The notes under the pieces are model-generated. The model had not been told where the DNA came from, did not search any database, and worked only from the letters and a program-made list of their open reading frames with translations. Both the position numbers and the translations under genes were made by a program. Positions 8,515-15,452 of a DNA stretch of 38,323 nt are shown piece by piece; positions within the stretch are counted from its first letter, which is position 1, and each line of letters begins with the position of its first letter. Source of the stretch: JANPEZ01 sp031423155 (lineage in GTDB: Bacteria; Actinomycetota; UBA4738; HRBIN12); contig JANPEZ010000017.1 of assembly GCA_031423155.1 (NCBI GenBank), forward strand, positions 1 to 38,323. Direction: 5' to 3'.

Positions 8515-9108
8515 CTAAAGGTCTCCCGGTTCGTCGATGTCGCGCAAGGTGGCGCGCTCCGGATCCAGCGCGAGCCACGTCGGTTCGTCGATCACGGCCA
8601 CGCGAAGGGCGTCGAGCAGAGCGCGCAGGCGACGTTCACCGTCGTGGAGAAGGATGTGGGCGGCGTCGCGGGCGGGGCCCGTCCTCAGGACGATAGGAAG
8701 AGGGCGGAAGTGGTCGGCGTCGGCGAGGGCGACGGCATCAACGGAGGCCTCCGCGGCAACGTTCAGCATCTCAACCAAGACCGACGTCACGAGCGTCGGC
8801 ATGTCTCCGCCGGCGACCAGGACCAGGTCGGTGTTCACGCTCGAGAGTCCTGTGAGAAGTCCGGCGAGCGGGCCTTGAGCCTCCTCTGTGTCTCTGACGA
8901 TGCGCGCGGGGACCGCGGGAGGAAGGGAAGGCTCAGCGCCGCCGGGCGAGATAACGACTATGACTTCACGGCAAACTTCCACGACCCTGAGGATCGAATG
9001 GTGAAGGAGCGGGAAACCTTGTAGGTCGGCCGCGAGCTTGTCCGAGCCGAAACGACTCGAGCCTCCGCCGGCCAGGACTATGCCGGTCGCCCCCTCGGGC
9101 CGGCTCAA
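8515..9108 (-). CDS. mobA: Molybdenum cofactor guanylyltransferase (MobA-like)
   Basis: Attaches GMP to molybdopterin to form the MGD cofactor; 197 aa, family length. The N-terminal nucleotide-binding motif is IVLAGGGSSRFGSDK, with AQGPLAGLLTGL near 77 and AGGDMP near 99, which carries the metal Asp. The TTG start abuts the stop of the formate dehydrogenase Fe-S subunit with no gap, making it the last gene of that operon. Bis-MGD is the cofactor of formate dehydrogenases, so the linkage is functional. Other NTP transferases share the fold; context favours MobA. Confidence 0.88.
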   Translation of the reverse strand: MSRPEGATGIVLAGGGSSRFGSDKLAADLQGFPLLHHSILRVVEVCREVIVVISPGGAEPSLPPAVPARIVRDTEEAQGPLAGLLTGLSSVNTDLVLVAGGDMPTLVTSVLVEMLNVAAEASVDAVALADADHFRPLPIVLRTGPARDAAHILLHDGERRLRALLDALRVAVIDEPTWLALDPERATLRDIDEPGDL

Positions 9109-10059
9109 CTACTGCTCCCGGCGCTTGCGGTTCTGGACGTACTGGAAGCCGAACCGGCCCTTGATGCAGAGGTGCCCGTTCGTCACGTAGTTGTCGGCGG
9201 GCGAAGTCACTTTGACGATCTCGTTGTCCTGGACGTGAAGCTCCAGATCGCAGCCGACCCCGCAGTAGGAGCAGATGGTCTCGGTGACGACCTGCTCGGA
9301 CTCGTCCCACGTGCCGGCTTCGCGCATGTCGTACTCGGACTTGAACATCAGCGCCTCGGTCGGACAGACGCCGATGCAGTTGCCGCAGTAGACGCAGGCT
9401 GAGTCGCCCAGAGGCGCGGCGAACTCGGTGGCGATCCGGATGTCGAAGCCGCGCCCCGCGACTCCGATGGCGAACGTGTTCTGCGCGTCGGTCCCGCAAG
9501 CTTCAACGCACTTGTAGCAGAGGATGCACTTGGAGTAGTCCCGCACGTACAGCTCGTTGTCGATCGTGACGGGCTGCGCGACCGTCGCCGCAACCGCCGG
9601 ATCGGACTCGTGGTGGTGGCCGGGCGCGAGGTCGTCGCGTTCGCCGGCCTCGTGCGGCTCCATCGCGGCGCCGAACCTTGCCGGGTCGGCCTCGTACTCC
9701 TCTATCCAGCGGTGGACTTCGGGCGAGGTGAGCGACATGTCGACGCTCGAGGCCAGGAACTCGAGCACCAGCTTGCGTGAGTGCTGCACCCGCTCGGTGT
9801 CGGTCTTGACCTTCATGCCGTCTTCGGCCTTACGGGAGCAGGCGGGCACCAGCGTGCGGGCGCCCTCGACCTCGACAACGCATACGCGGCAAGCGTTCAC
9901 GGGCGTGAGGTTCTCGGCGTAACAAAGGGTCGGGGTGTCTACGCCCTCGGAGCGGCAGGCGTCCAGGATCGTCGAGCCTTGCGGGACGCGCACGGCAGCG
10001 CCGTCGACCTCGATGTCGATCAGCCGGACGGGGTCGGCCAGGCGTACCGGGTCGCTCAT
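9109..10059 (-). CDS. Formate dehydrogenase Fe-S subunit carrying the split-off N-terminal part of FdhA
   Basis: 316 aa electron-transfer subunit. In order: a NuoG/HoxU-like [2Fe-2S] domain (Cys46, 57, 60, 74); a spacer in which the His-ligated cluster motif of NuoG is absent; two ferredoxin [4Fe-4S] sites (Cys178/181/184/188 and Cys222/225/228/232); then the Molybdop_Fe4S4 domain normally found at the front of the catalytic chain (TICSYCGVGC, Cys263/266/270, and Cys298 in GHLCIKGRFG). The protein ends ten residues later, exactly where FdhA would continue into the Mo domain. That remainder is encoded at 11923-13830. The ATG overlaps the stop of the NuoEF-like gene (ATGA). Identity is strong; the split is unusual. 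Confidence 0.9.
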   Translation of the reverse strand: MSDPVRLADPVRLIDIEVDGAAVRVPQGSTILDACRSEGVDTPTLCYAENLTPVNACRVCVVEVEGARTLVPACSRKAEDGMKVKTDTERVQHSRKLVLEFLASSVDMSLTSPEVHRWIEEYEADPARFGAAMEPHEAGERDDLAPGHHHESDPAVAATVAQPVTIDNELYVRDYSKCILCYKCVEACGTDAQNTFAIGVAGRGFDIRIATEFAAPLGDSACVYCGNCIGVCPTEALMFKSEYDMREAGTWDESEQVVTETICSYCGVGCDLELHVQDNEIVKVTSPADNYVTNGHLCIKGRFGFQYVQNRKRREQ

Positions 10060-11912
10060 GCCTTCGCCGCCTCGAACAGGGCCAACTTGGCTACCGCGGA
10101 GCGCACGGCACTGGCGGCCGTCTGCCCGAGCCCGCAGATGGAGGCATCGGTCATCACGCGATCTATCTCGCCGAGGAGGCGAAGTTCGTCCTCGCGCGAG
10201 CCGATCTCGCGCGATGCGACCAGCCTGTGCAGGGCCTCCTCTTGTCTTACGGTTCCAACCCGGCAGGGGACGCACTGGCCGCATGACTCGTCGCGGAAGA
10301 AGCGCGCGATCCTCAGGACCGCGTCGATCAGATCCGAGTCGGGGCCGAAGACCATGATGACGCCGGATCCAATGGTGTATCCGCCCGCGCGAGAGTCCTC
10401 GAAGGTCAGCCGTACGTCCAGGTCGTCGGCCGTGACGAACCCCCCGGCCGCTCCACCCAGCAGGATCGCCTTCATGTCTTGAGGCGCTCCCCCGGCAAGG
10501 TCGAGCACCTCTCTAAGGGTGGCGCCGAACTCGACCTCGTACAGCCCGGGGCGCGAGACCGCTCCGGAAAGACAGAAGAGGCGCGTGCCGGTCGAGTCCT
10601 CAGTGCCGATCTGTGCGTAGGCGGCGCCGCCTATCTTCAAGATCTCCAAGACGTTGATCAACGTCTCGACGTTGTTTATGCCCGTGGGCTTGCCGAAGAG
10701 ACCTCGTTCGACCGGGAAAGGCGGCTTGTTGCGAGGCTCGCCGCGCTTCCCCTCGATCGAGTTGAACAGCGCGGTCTCTTCCCCGCAGATGTACGCGCCG
10801 GCGCCGCGGCGAAGCTCGATGTCGAAGCCGAACCCGCTGCCCATGACGTCGGCGCCGAGCAACCCGGCCCGGCGCGCCTCGGCGATCGCGTGCTCCAGTC
10901 GCTCGGTCGCCAGCGGGTACTCGCCGCGGATGTAGATGTAGCCGCGCTCCGAGCCTGTGGCGAACCCGGCGATGGTCAGCGACTCCACGACGCTGAAGGG
11001 GTCCAGCTCCATGATCACCCGGTCCTTGAAGGTTCCGGGCTCGGACTCGTCGGCGTTGCAGACGAAGTAGTGGGGCCGGGCCTCCTGGGTCGCCACGGCG
11101 TTCCACTTGACCCCTGTGGGGAAGGCGGCGCCGCCTCGTCCCATCAGCTTGGAGTCGGTTACCTCGCGGATCGTCGCTTCGGCACCGATCTCCAGCGCCT
11201 TGGACAGGGCTTCATACCCACCGTGGGCCCGGTAGTCGTCCAGAGACAGTGGATCGACGGTTCCGACGCGGCGAAGGAGGCGAAGTCCGGCTCGCTGGAC
11301 CGGGTCCCAGGTCTGAGGGGCGGTATCGGCGCCTGCGCAGACGACGTTCGAGTCGGGCGAGGCGATAGCGCGGTAGGTCGCGACGCTCGCGCCGGCGAGC
11401 GCGACGTCGGGCCTTCCGACCCGCTGGCCCAGCATCACGGGAGCCTGCTCGCACATGCCGAGACACGGACTGCGAACCCAGGTGGCACCGCCGGCATCAG
11501 CGCCTTCCGGACCGACCTCCTCTGACAGTTGGGCGCAGAGGGTCTCGGCGCCGGCGAGCCGGCACGCGATGTCGTCGCAGACGTGGACCACCGTCTTCGG
11601 CCGCTCCTTCACCGAGAACATCGCGTAGAAGGTCGCGACGCCGTAAGCCTCCGCCGGAGGCACGCTCAGCCGTTCGCAGACGTAGTTGAGGCCGCCCTCA
11701 CTGATCCAACCGATGTCTTTCTGCAACGCGTGGAGAGCAGGAAGCAGCTGATCTCGCTGCTCGCGCGCGGAGCGGCCACCGCGAGAGAAGCGATTGTCTG
11801 CCGCCGAACGTTCGGCGGAGCCGGTCCAACCGCTCTGCGGCTCCCCCAACAACGCGTCCACGGCCGCTCGCTCGGCGTCGCTCGCCGAGGCTTGCATCAG
11901 ATGAAGGTCCAA
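10056..11912 (-). CDS. Formate dehydrogenase diaphorase subunit (NuoE-NuoF fusion)
   Basis: 618 aa fusion passing electrons from formate to NAD+. The NuoE-like thioredoxin-fold domain (about residues 30-190) has the [2Fe-2S] ligands CDDIAC and CLGMC. The NuoF-like part has GRGGAAFPTG for FMN/NAD, ICGEETALFNSIEG in the middle and the [4Fe-4S] motif ESCGQCVPCRVGT near the C-terminus, with a fourth Cys in SICGLGQTA. A TTG start at 11912 is preferred because GAGGGGAG lies just upstream, 10 bases after the stop of fdhA; the next ATG is at 11897 without a good RBS. It sits between the two halves of the catalytic chain and overlaps the next gene. Confidence 0.9.
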   Translation of the reverse strand: MDLHLMQASASDAERAAVDALLGEPQSGWTGSAERSAADNRFSRGGRSAREQRDQLLPALHALQKDIGWISEGGLNYVCERLSVPPAEAYGVATFYAMFSVKERPKTVVHVCDDIACRLAGAETLCAQLSEEVGPEGADAGGATWVRSPCLGMCEQAPVMLGQRVGRPDVALAGASVATYRAIASPDSNVVCAGADTAPQTWDPVQRAGLRLLRRVGTVDPLSLDDYRAHGGYEALSKALEIGAEATIREVTDSKLMGRGGAAFPTGVKWNAVATQEARPHYFVCNADESEPGTFKDRVIMELDPFSVVESLTIAGFATGSERGYIYIRGEYPLATERLEHAIAEARRAGLLGADVMGSGFGFDIELRRGAGAYICGEETALFNSIEGKRGEPRNKPPFPVERGLFGKPTGINNVETLINVLEILKIGGAAYAQIGTEDSTGTRLFCLSGAVSRPGLYEVEFGATLREVLDLAGGAPQDMKAILLGGAAGGFVTADDLDVRLTFEDSRAGGYTIGSGVIMVFGPDSDLIDAVLRIARFFRDESCGQCVPCRVGTVRQEEALHRLVASREIGSREDELRLLGEIDRVMTDASICGLGQTAASAVRSAVAKLALFEAAKA

Positions 11913-11922
11913 GGCGCTCCCC

Positions 11923-13830
11923 TCATACCTTGGCTTCGATCTTGTCGATGCGAACGGCGGTCGCCTTGAACTCGGCCGTGCCGGACTTGGGGTCGGTCGC
12001 ATCGATGGTCAGGTTGTTGGTGTCCACCTGCTCGGGGAAGTGCATAGTCATGAAGACCAGACCGGGCCTGAGTCCTTCATCTATGTAAACGGGCGCTTCG
12101 ACCTCGCCGCGACGCGAGGAGATGCGGACCCTTTCGCCCACCTGAAGGCCCATCCGTGCCGCGTCCTCCGGCGAGACCTCGATGGCCTCGGGCCTTCTCA
12201 AGGGAGACGTGTAACCGCCCGTCTGCACCCCCGTGTTATAGGAATCCAATCGCCGGCCGGTCGTCAGCCGCAACGGGTACTCATCGTCTAGCCCGTCCAC
12301 CGGAGGATCGTCGATCACTACGCTGAAGGGAGCCTTCTCACCCTGGGCCCCGCCGGACTCCCACAGACGCGAGTGCAGGAACAGAGTCCCGGGGTGATCC
12401 TCGTCCGGGCACGGCCACTGGATGCCACCGAGTTCCTCGAGGCGCTGGTAGCTCATCCCGGCGTGCATCGGCGAAAGGGTACGAAGTTCCTCCCAGGCCG
12501 AGGCCGGCGTCACTTCGCCCCAGTCGGCGCCCAGACGGCGCGCCAGCTCCGCGATGATCCAGATGTCGTCGCGCGCGTCACCCGGCGGGTCCAGCGCCTT
12601 GCGAACCCGCTGCACCCGCCGCTCGCTGTTGGTAACGGTTCCCTCGGATTCTGCCCAGGCCGCCGACGCCGGGAGGATCACATCGGCCATCTCGGCGGTC
12701 CTGGTCATCAAGATGTCCTGCACTATCAGAGTGTCGAGGTTCTCCAGCAGGTGAACGGTGTGTTTGTTGTCGGCTTCGGAACTGGCCGGGTTCTCGCCGA
12801 TCACGTAGGCGCAGGTCAACTCTCCCCGATCCATCGCTTCGAACATCTGGGTCAAGGTCCAGCCGTACCGAGGGGTGATCGGAACCCCCCAAGCCGCCTC
12901 GAACTTCGCGCGCGCTTCCGCGTCCTTCTCGATGTCCTGGAAACCCGGGAGCTTGTTGGGGATGGCGCCCATGTCTCCACCGCCCTGCACGTTGTTCTGA
13001 CCGCGAAGTGGATTAACGCCGCTGCCGTAGACGCCGACGTGACCGGTCAGCAGCGCCAGGTTGATCAAGGCAAGCACGTTGTCCACGGCGTTGTGGTGCT
13101 CGGTGATCCCGAGGGTCCAGCAGATCATCGCCCTCTCGGCCTTCGCGTAGGAGTGCGCGACCTCGCGGATGATCTCGGCGGGAACGCCGGTCACGGCCTC
13201 GCCTCGCTCGAGGGTCCAGTCTTCAACGCTGGCGCGGTACTCCTCGAATCCGGTCGTGGCGTGCTCGATGAAGTGACGGTGGTGAAGGTCGTTGAAGATG
13301 ATCTCGCGAGCCATCGTGTTGGAAAGGGCTACGTCGCTGCCGACGTCCAGGCCCAGCCAAAGGTCCGCCCATTCGGCGGAAACCGTGCGGCGGGGATCGA
13401 TGACGATCAACTCGGCCCCGTTATGGATCCCCTTCAAGACGTGGTGGAAGAAGATCGGATGCGCTTCGCGCGCATTCGACCCCCAGAGGAGGATCAGGTC
13501 GGTGCCTGCGACCTCCTCGTACGAACTCGTTCCCCCACCTGCTCCGAACACCGTGGCCAGACCGACCACCGAAGGAGCGTGTCAGGTGCGGTTACACGAG
13601 TCGATGTTGTTGCTTCGAAGGATCTGACGGGCGAACTTCTGCGCTACGAAGTTCATCTCGTTCGTCGCCTTCGAGCAGCTGAACAGGCCGACCCCGTTGC
13701 CTTTGTTCCGCGAGGTAGCCGCGCGAAGACCTGCCGCTGCCCTGTCCAGGGCCTCGTCCCAGGTCGCCACGCGAAGCGTTCCGTTCTCGCGGACCATCGG
13801 CTCGGTGAGTCGAGTGAGCCCGTTCGTCAT
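11923..13830 (-). CDS. fdhA: Formate dehydrogenase catalytic subunit, selenocysteine-containing, lacking the N-terminal Fe4S4 domain
   Basis: Oxidises formate at a bis-MGD molybdenum (or tungsten) centre. The frame runs 82 codons to an in-frame TGA at 13584-13582 and continues without shift for 552 more residues. Around the TGA the product reads NRT-U-HAPSVVGL, matching the Sec-His-x-Pro-Ser-Val active site of E. coli FdhF, so residue 83 is read as selenocysteine and His84 is the conserved neighbour. Other family segments are FSCSKATNEMN near 50 and NPLRGQNNVQGGGDMG near 273. The C-terminal cofactor domain includes RLTTGR and PLRRPEAIEVS. The ATG at 13830 has AAAGGAG 8 bases upstream. Automated callers will split or truncate this gene. 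The usual N-terminal [4Fe-4S] domain is missing and found at 9109-10059. Confidence 0.93.
13553..13584 (-). promoter_or_regulatory. Bacterial SECIS element for UGA decoding
   Basis: Directly after the UGA the mRNA can fold GTGGTC (13569-13564) with GGCCAC (13558-13553), including one G-U pair, around a five-base loop GGTCT (13563-13559). The E. coli fdhF SECIS, as I recall it, has the same GGUCU loop, 21 bases after the start of the UGA codon. Here the loop also begins 21 bases after the U of UGA. SelB should bind this loop. The selA, selB, selC and selD genes are not in the window. Confidence 0.8.
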
Positions 13831-13865
13831 CGATCTGGCTCCTTTCCACCGAGATTGCGGGGACG

Positions 13866-13871
13866 ATTCTA
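13866..13871 (-). promoter_or_regulatory. -10 box of the formate dehydrogenase operon
   Basis: TAGAAT on the minus strand with predicted start of transcription near 13859, about 29 bases before the fdhA ATG, leaving room for its AAAGGAG. No good -35 is seen; an inverted repeat at 13904-13917, centred near -51, could be an activator site. Confidence 0.5.
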
Positions 13872-13903
13872 GTCCGCGCCGCAAATCCGGCCGGGAGCGC
13901 AGA

Positions 13904-13917
13904 TGACCCGCAGGTCA
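13904..13917. promoter_or_regulatory. Candidate regulator site upstream of fdhA
   Basis: TGACCCGCAGGTCA, an inverted repeat of TGACC/GGTCA with a 4-base spacer. It overlaps the stop codon of the upstream small gene. Thirteen of its 14 bases recur at 15379-15392 in the fdhD-fhs intergenic region. Confidence 0.4.
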
Positions 13918-14340
13918 GGACTCGAGCGGCACGGCCCGGATGCTCTCCAGATCGGCCTCGAACCCTCGCATCAACGAGGATGCCGCTTCTACGGGAGAGC
14001 CGAACAGCGCCGGATCCTCCACGAAGGCCGAGGCGACGATCCCGTGTCCCTCCCGAGCGACTGCCAGGACGTAGGGTCTTCCCGATGTCAGGGCTTCGAG
14101 CCGCTGCTGGGTTGCCGGGTCCTCGAGATCGCGAAGCTCCTCGTCTAGGAGACGAACGAACCTCCAGAGGTTGAGCCGGTCAACGTGTCCCTCCACGCAC
14201 TCGAAGTGATAGGCCGCGTCGGCTTGTCTCAGGACACCGGCTAGGGGGCCGTCGTTGAAACGGAAGGTCTGAACGAGTTCGGAATCACCGGTAGGCCTCC
14301 AGGGAGAAGCCCCCAACCGGATCGAGATCTGCTCAGTCAT
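13915..14340 (-). CDS. Hypothetical protein in the formate dehydrogenase locus (141 aa)
   Basis: Not recognised. Soluble, mixed alpha/beta-looking protein with a central acidic segment (RFVRLLDEELRDLEDP) and a hydrophobic strand (RPYVLAVAREGHGIVASAFV) before a helical C-terminus. It has a single Cys (in HFECVEGH) and no transmembrane segment. The ATG at 14340 overlaps the end of the 43-residue gene upstream by eight bases, implying coupled translation; the frame extension to 14400 is rejected for that reason. It lies between fdhD and fdhA on the same strand, so a role in the enzyme's assembly or regulation is possible but is only inference from position. Confidence 0.7.
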   Translation of the reverse strand: MTEQISIRLGASPWRPTGDSELVQTFRFNDGPLAGVLRQADAAYHFECVEGHVDRLNLWRFVRLLDEELRDLEDPATQQRLEALTSGRPYVLAVAREGHGIVASAFVEDPALFGSPVEAASSLMRGFEADLESIRAVPLES

Positions 14341-14464
14341 GTCGGCCGTCCATCCACTCGGGTTCGTAGAAAACCGCATCGAACGCTCGGGCGATGTCAT
14401 CGTCCCACACCTCCCTGCTCATGAGGTCCGGGGGGAGCTCGGACCCGGAGGAACTCCGAGTCAT
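14333..14464 (-). CDS. Small hypothetical protein (43 aa) between fdhD and fdhA
   Basis: Begins MTRSSSGSELPPDLMSREVW and ends in an acidic/aromatic stretch (FDAVFYEPEWMDGRHD). Not recognised. Support: a TAGGGT box 6 bases before the ATG (the leaderless pattern of this genome), an 8-base overlap with the next gene, and sense-like codon choice through to the stop. An internal ATG at codon 15 is an alternative start. It is too long to be only a leader peptide for the downstream gene, though coupling is likely. Confidence 0.5.
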   Translation of the reverse strand: MTRSSSGSELPPDLMSREVWDDDIARAFDAVFYEPEWMDGRHD

Positions 14465-14470
14465 CCTCAG

Positions 14471-14476
14471 ACCCTA
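14471..14476 (-). promoter_or_regulatory. -10 box of the 43-residue gene
   Basis: TAGGGT on the minus strand, 6 bases before the ATG at 14464, 20 bases after the fdhD stop. Confidence 0.4.
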
Positions 14477-14496
14477 GCGTTCACCTACGACACGAC

Positions 14497-15342
14497 TTAA
14501 CTCGAAGTCGCGACCCGCTCTGGATGGGAGTAGACGTTCAGGCGGCCGTCCCGGACGAAGCCGAGGACCGTCATGCCGAAGCGGTCGCCGGCCTCGACCG
14601 CGAGGGATGAGGGGGCGCTCACGGCCGCGACGATCGGGATGCCGGCCACCGCGGCCTTCTGGACGATCTCGAAACTGGCGCGGCCGCTCACCTGAAGGAT
14701 GTGACCGGCCAAAGGGGTCTTGCCCGCGAGGACCTGCTCCCCGATCACCTTGTCCACCGCGTTGTGGCGGCCCACGTCCTCGCGCAGAGACACGAGCTCG
14801 CCTTCGGAGGTGAACAGCCCGGCTGCGTGCAATCCGCCCGTCCTGTCGAAGACTTTCTGCTTCTCGCGCAACTTATCGGGAAGGGACGCCAGGAGTTCTG
14901 CTGAGACGACCGGCCCTTCGGAGACGGGCGCGCAATGGACCTGGATGTCGTCCAGTGCCGCCTTCCCACAGATCCCACAGGACGAGGTCGAGTAGAAGTT
15001 GCGTTGCAACCGCTCGTGGTCGAAGGGCTGATTCAGCGTGACGGTCACGATGTTGTAGAGCTGCTCCTCGTCTCCCAGGTCGTCGCAGTAGGCGACGCGC
15101 TGAACGTCACCGGGGACGACCAGACCTTCCGTGAACAAGAACCCGACGGCAAGTTCGTAGTCGCCTCCGGGGGTCCTCATCGTGACGGCGACAGCCTTGG
15201 CCTCCTGCCCCGGGCCGCCGGCTCGGATCTCCATGGGTTCCTCGGTTGCTAGGGTGTCGGGGCGCTCGGAGCGCACGCCGTCGTTCACGGCGACCACCGT
15301 CACGGGGGTCACGTTCCTGCGGAGCGGGGTCGCTTCGGCCAT
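14497..15342 (-). CDS. fdhD: Formate dehydrogenase accessory sulfurtransferase FdhD
   Basis: Delivers sulfur from a cysteine desulfurase to the bis-MGD molybdenum of formate dehydrogenase, required for activity. 281 aa, family length. The mobile active-site loop is STSSCGICGKA near residue 120, with both conserved Cys. REDVGRHNAVDKVIG near 188 is the family's most conserved block, and VSGRASFEIVQKA near 218 follows. It stands first in the minus-strand formate dehydrogenase region and is divergent from fhs across 110 bases. A GATAAT box ends 6 bases before the ATG, so transcription probably starts at or next to the start codon. Confidence 0.96.
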   Translation of the reverse strand: MAEATPLRRNVTPVTVVAVNDGVRSERPDTLATEEPMEIRAGGPGQEAKAVAVTMRTPGGDYELAVGFLFTEGLVVPGDVQRVAYCDDLGDEEQLYNIVTVTLNQPFDHERLQRNFYSTSSCGICGKAALDDIQVHCAPVSEGPVVSAELLASLPDKLREKQKVFDRTGGLHAAGLFTSEGELVSLREDVGRHNAVDKVIGEQVLAGKTPLAGHILQVSGRASFEIVQKAAVAGIPIVAAVSAPSSLAVEAGDRFGMTVLGFVRDGRLNVYSHPERVATSS

Positions 15343-15348
15343 GGGGTC

Positions 15349-15354
15349 ATTATC
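15349..15354 (-). promoter_or_regulatory. -10 box of fdhD
   Basis: GATAAT on the minus strand, 6 bases before the fdhD ATG. The palindrome at 15356-15371 sits immediately upstream, in the spacer toward any -35. Confidence 0.5.
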
Positions 15355-15355
15355 C

Positions 15356-15371
15356 GACCTGAAGTCAGGTC
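15356..15371. promoter_or_regulatory. Palindromic operator candidate in the fdhD-fhs intergenic region
   Basis: GACCTGAAGTCAGGTC: perfect 7-base arms with a 2-base centre. It lies directly against the fdhD -10 box, where a bound protein would control fdhD initiation. Confidence 0.5.
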
Positions 15372-15378
15372 CGATTAC

Positions 15379-15392
15379 TGAACCGCAGGTCA
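15379..15392. promoter_or_regulatory. Second copy of the fdh-region motif, upstream of fhs
   Basis: TGAACCGCAGGTCA, one mismatch from the site before fdhA; both are followed by G. A TATCGT at 15400-15405 is a possible fhs -10, which would put this motif in the -35 to -10 region. Confidence 0.4.
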
Positions 15393-15452
15393 GCCGTTGT
15401 ATCGTTCGGAAGGTTCGTCCCCGTCCGCCGCGAACGAAAGGCCCATGTCCTC

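Noticed and set aside
12373..13872. 499-codon open frame on the plus strand opposite fdhA
   Set aside because: High-GC antisense shadow; the product is low-complexity and Arg/Gly/Val-rich with no motif, while the opposite strand has clear family motifs.
13582..13884. A truncated 100-aa formate dehydrogenase fragment ending at TGA (pseudogene reading)
   Set aside because: The frame continues intact with the correct active-site residues and a SECIS-like hairpin follows, so the TGA is best read as selenocysteine.
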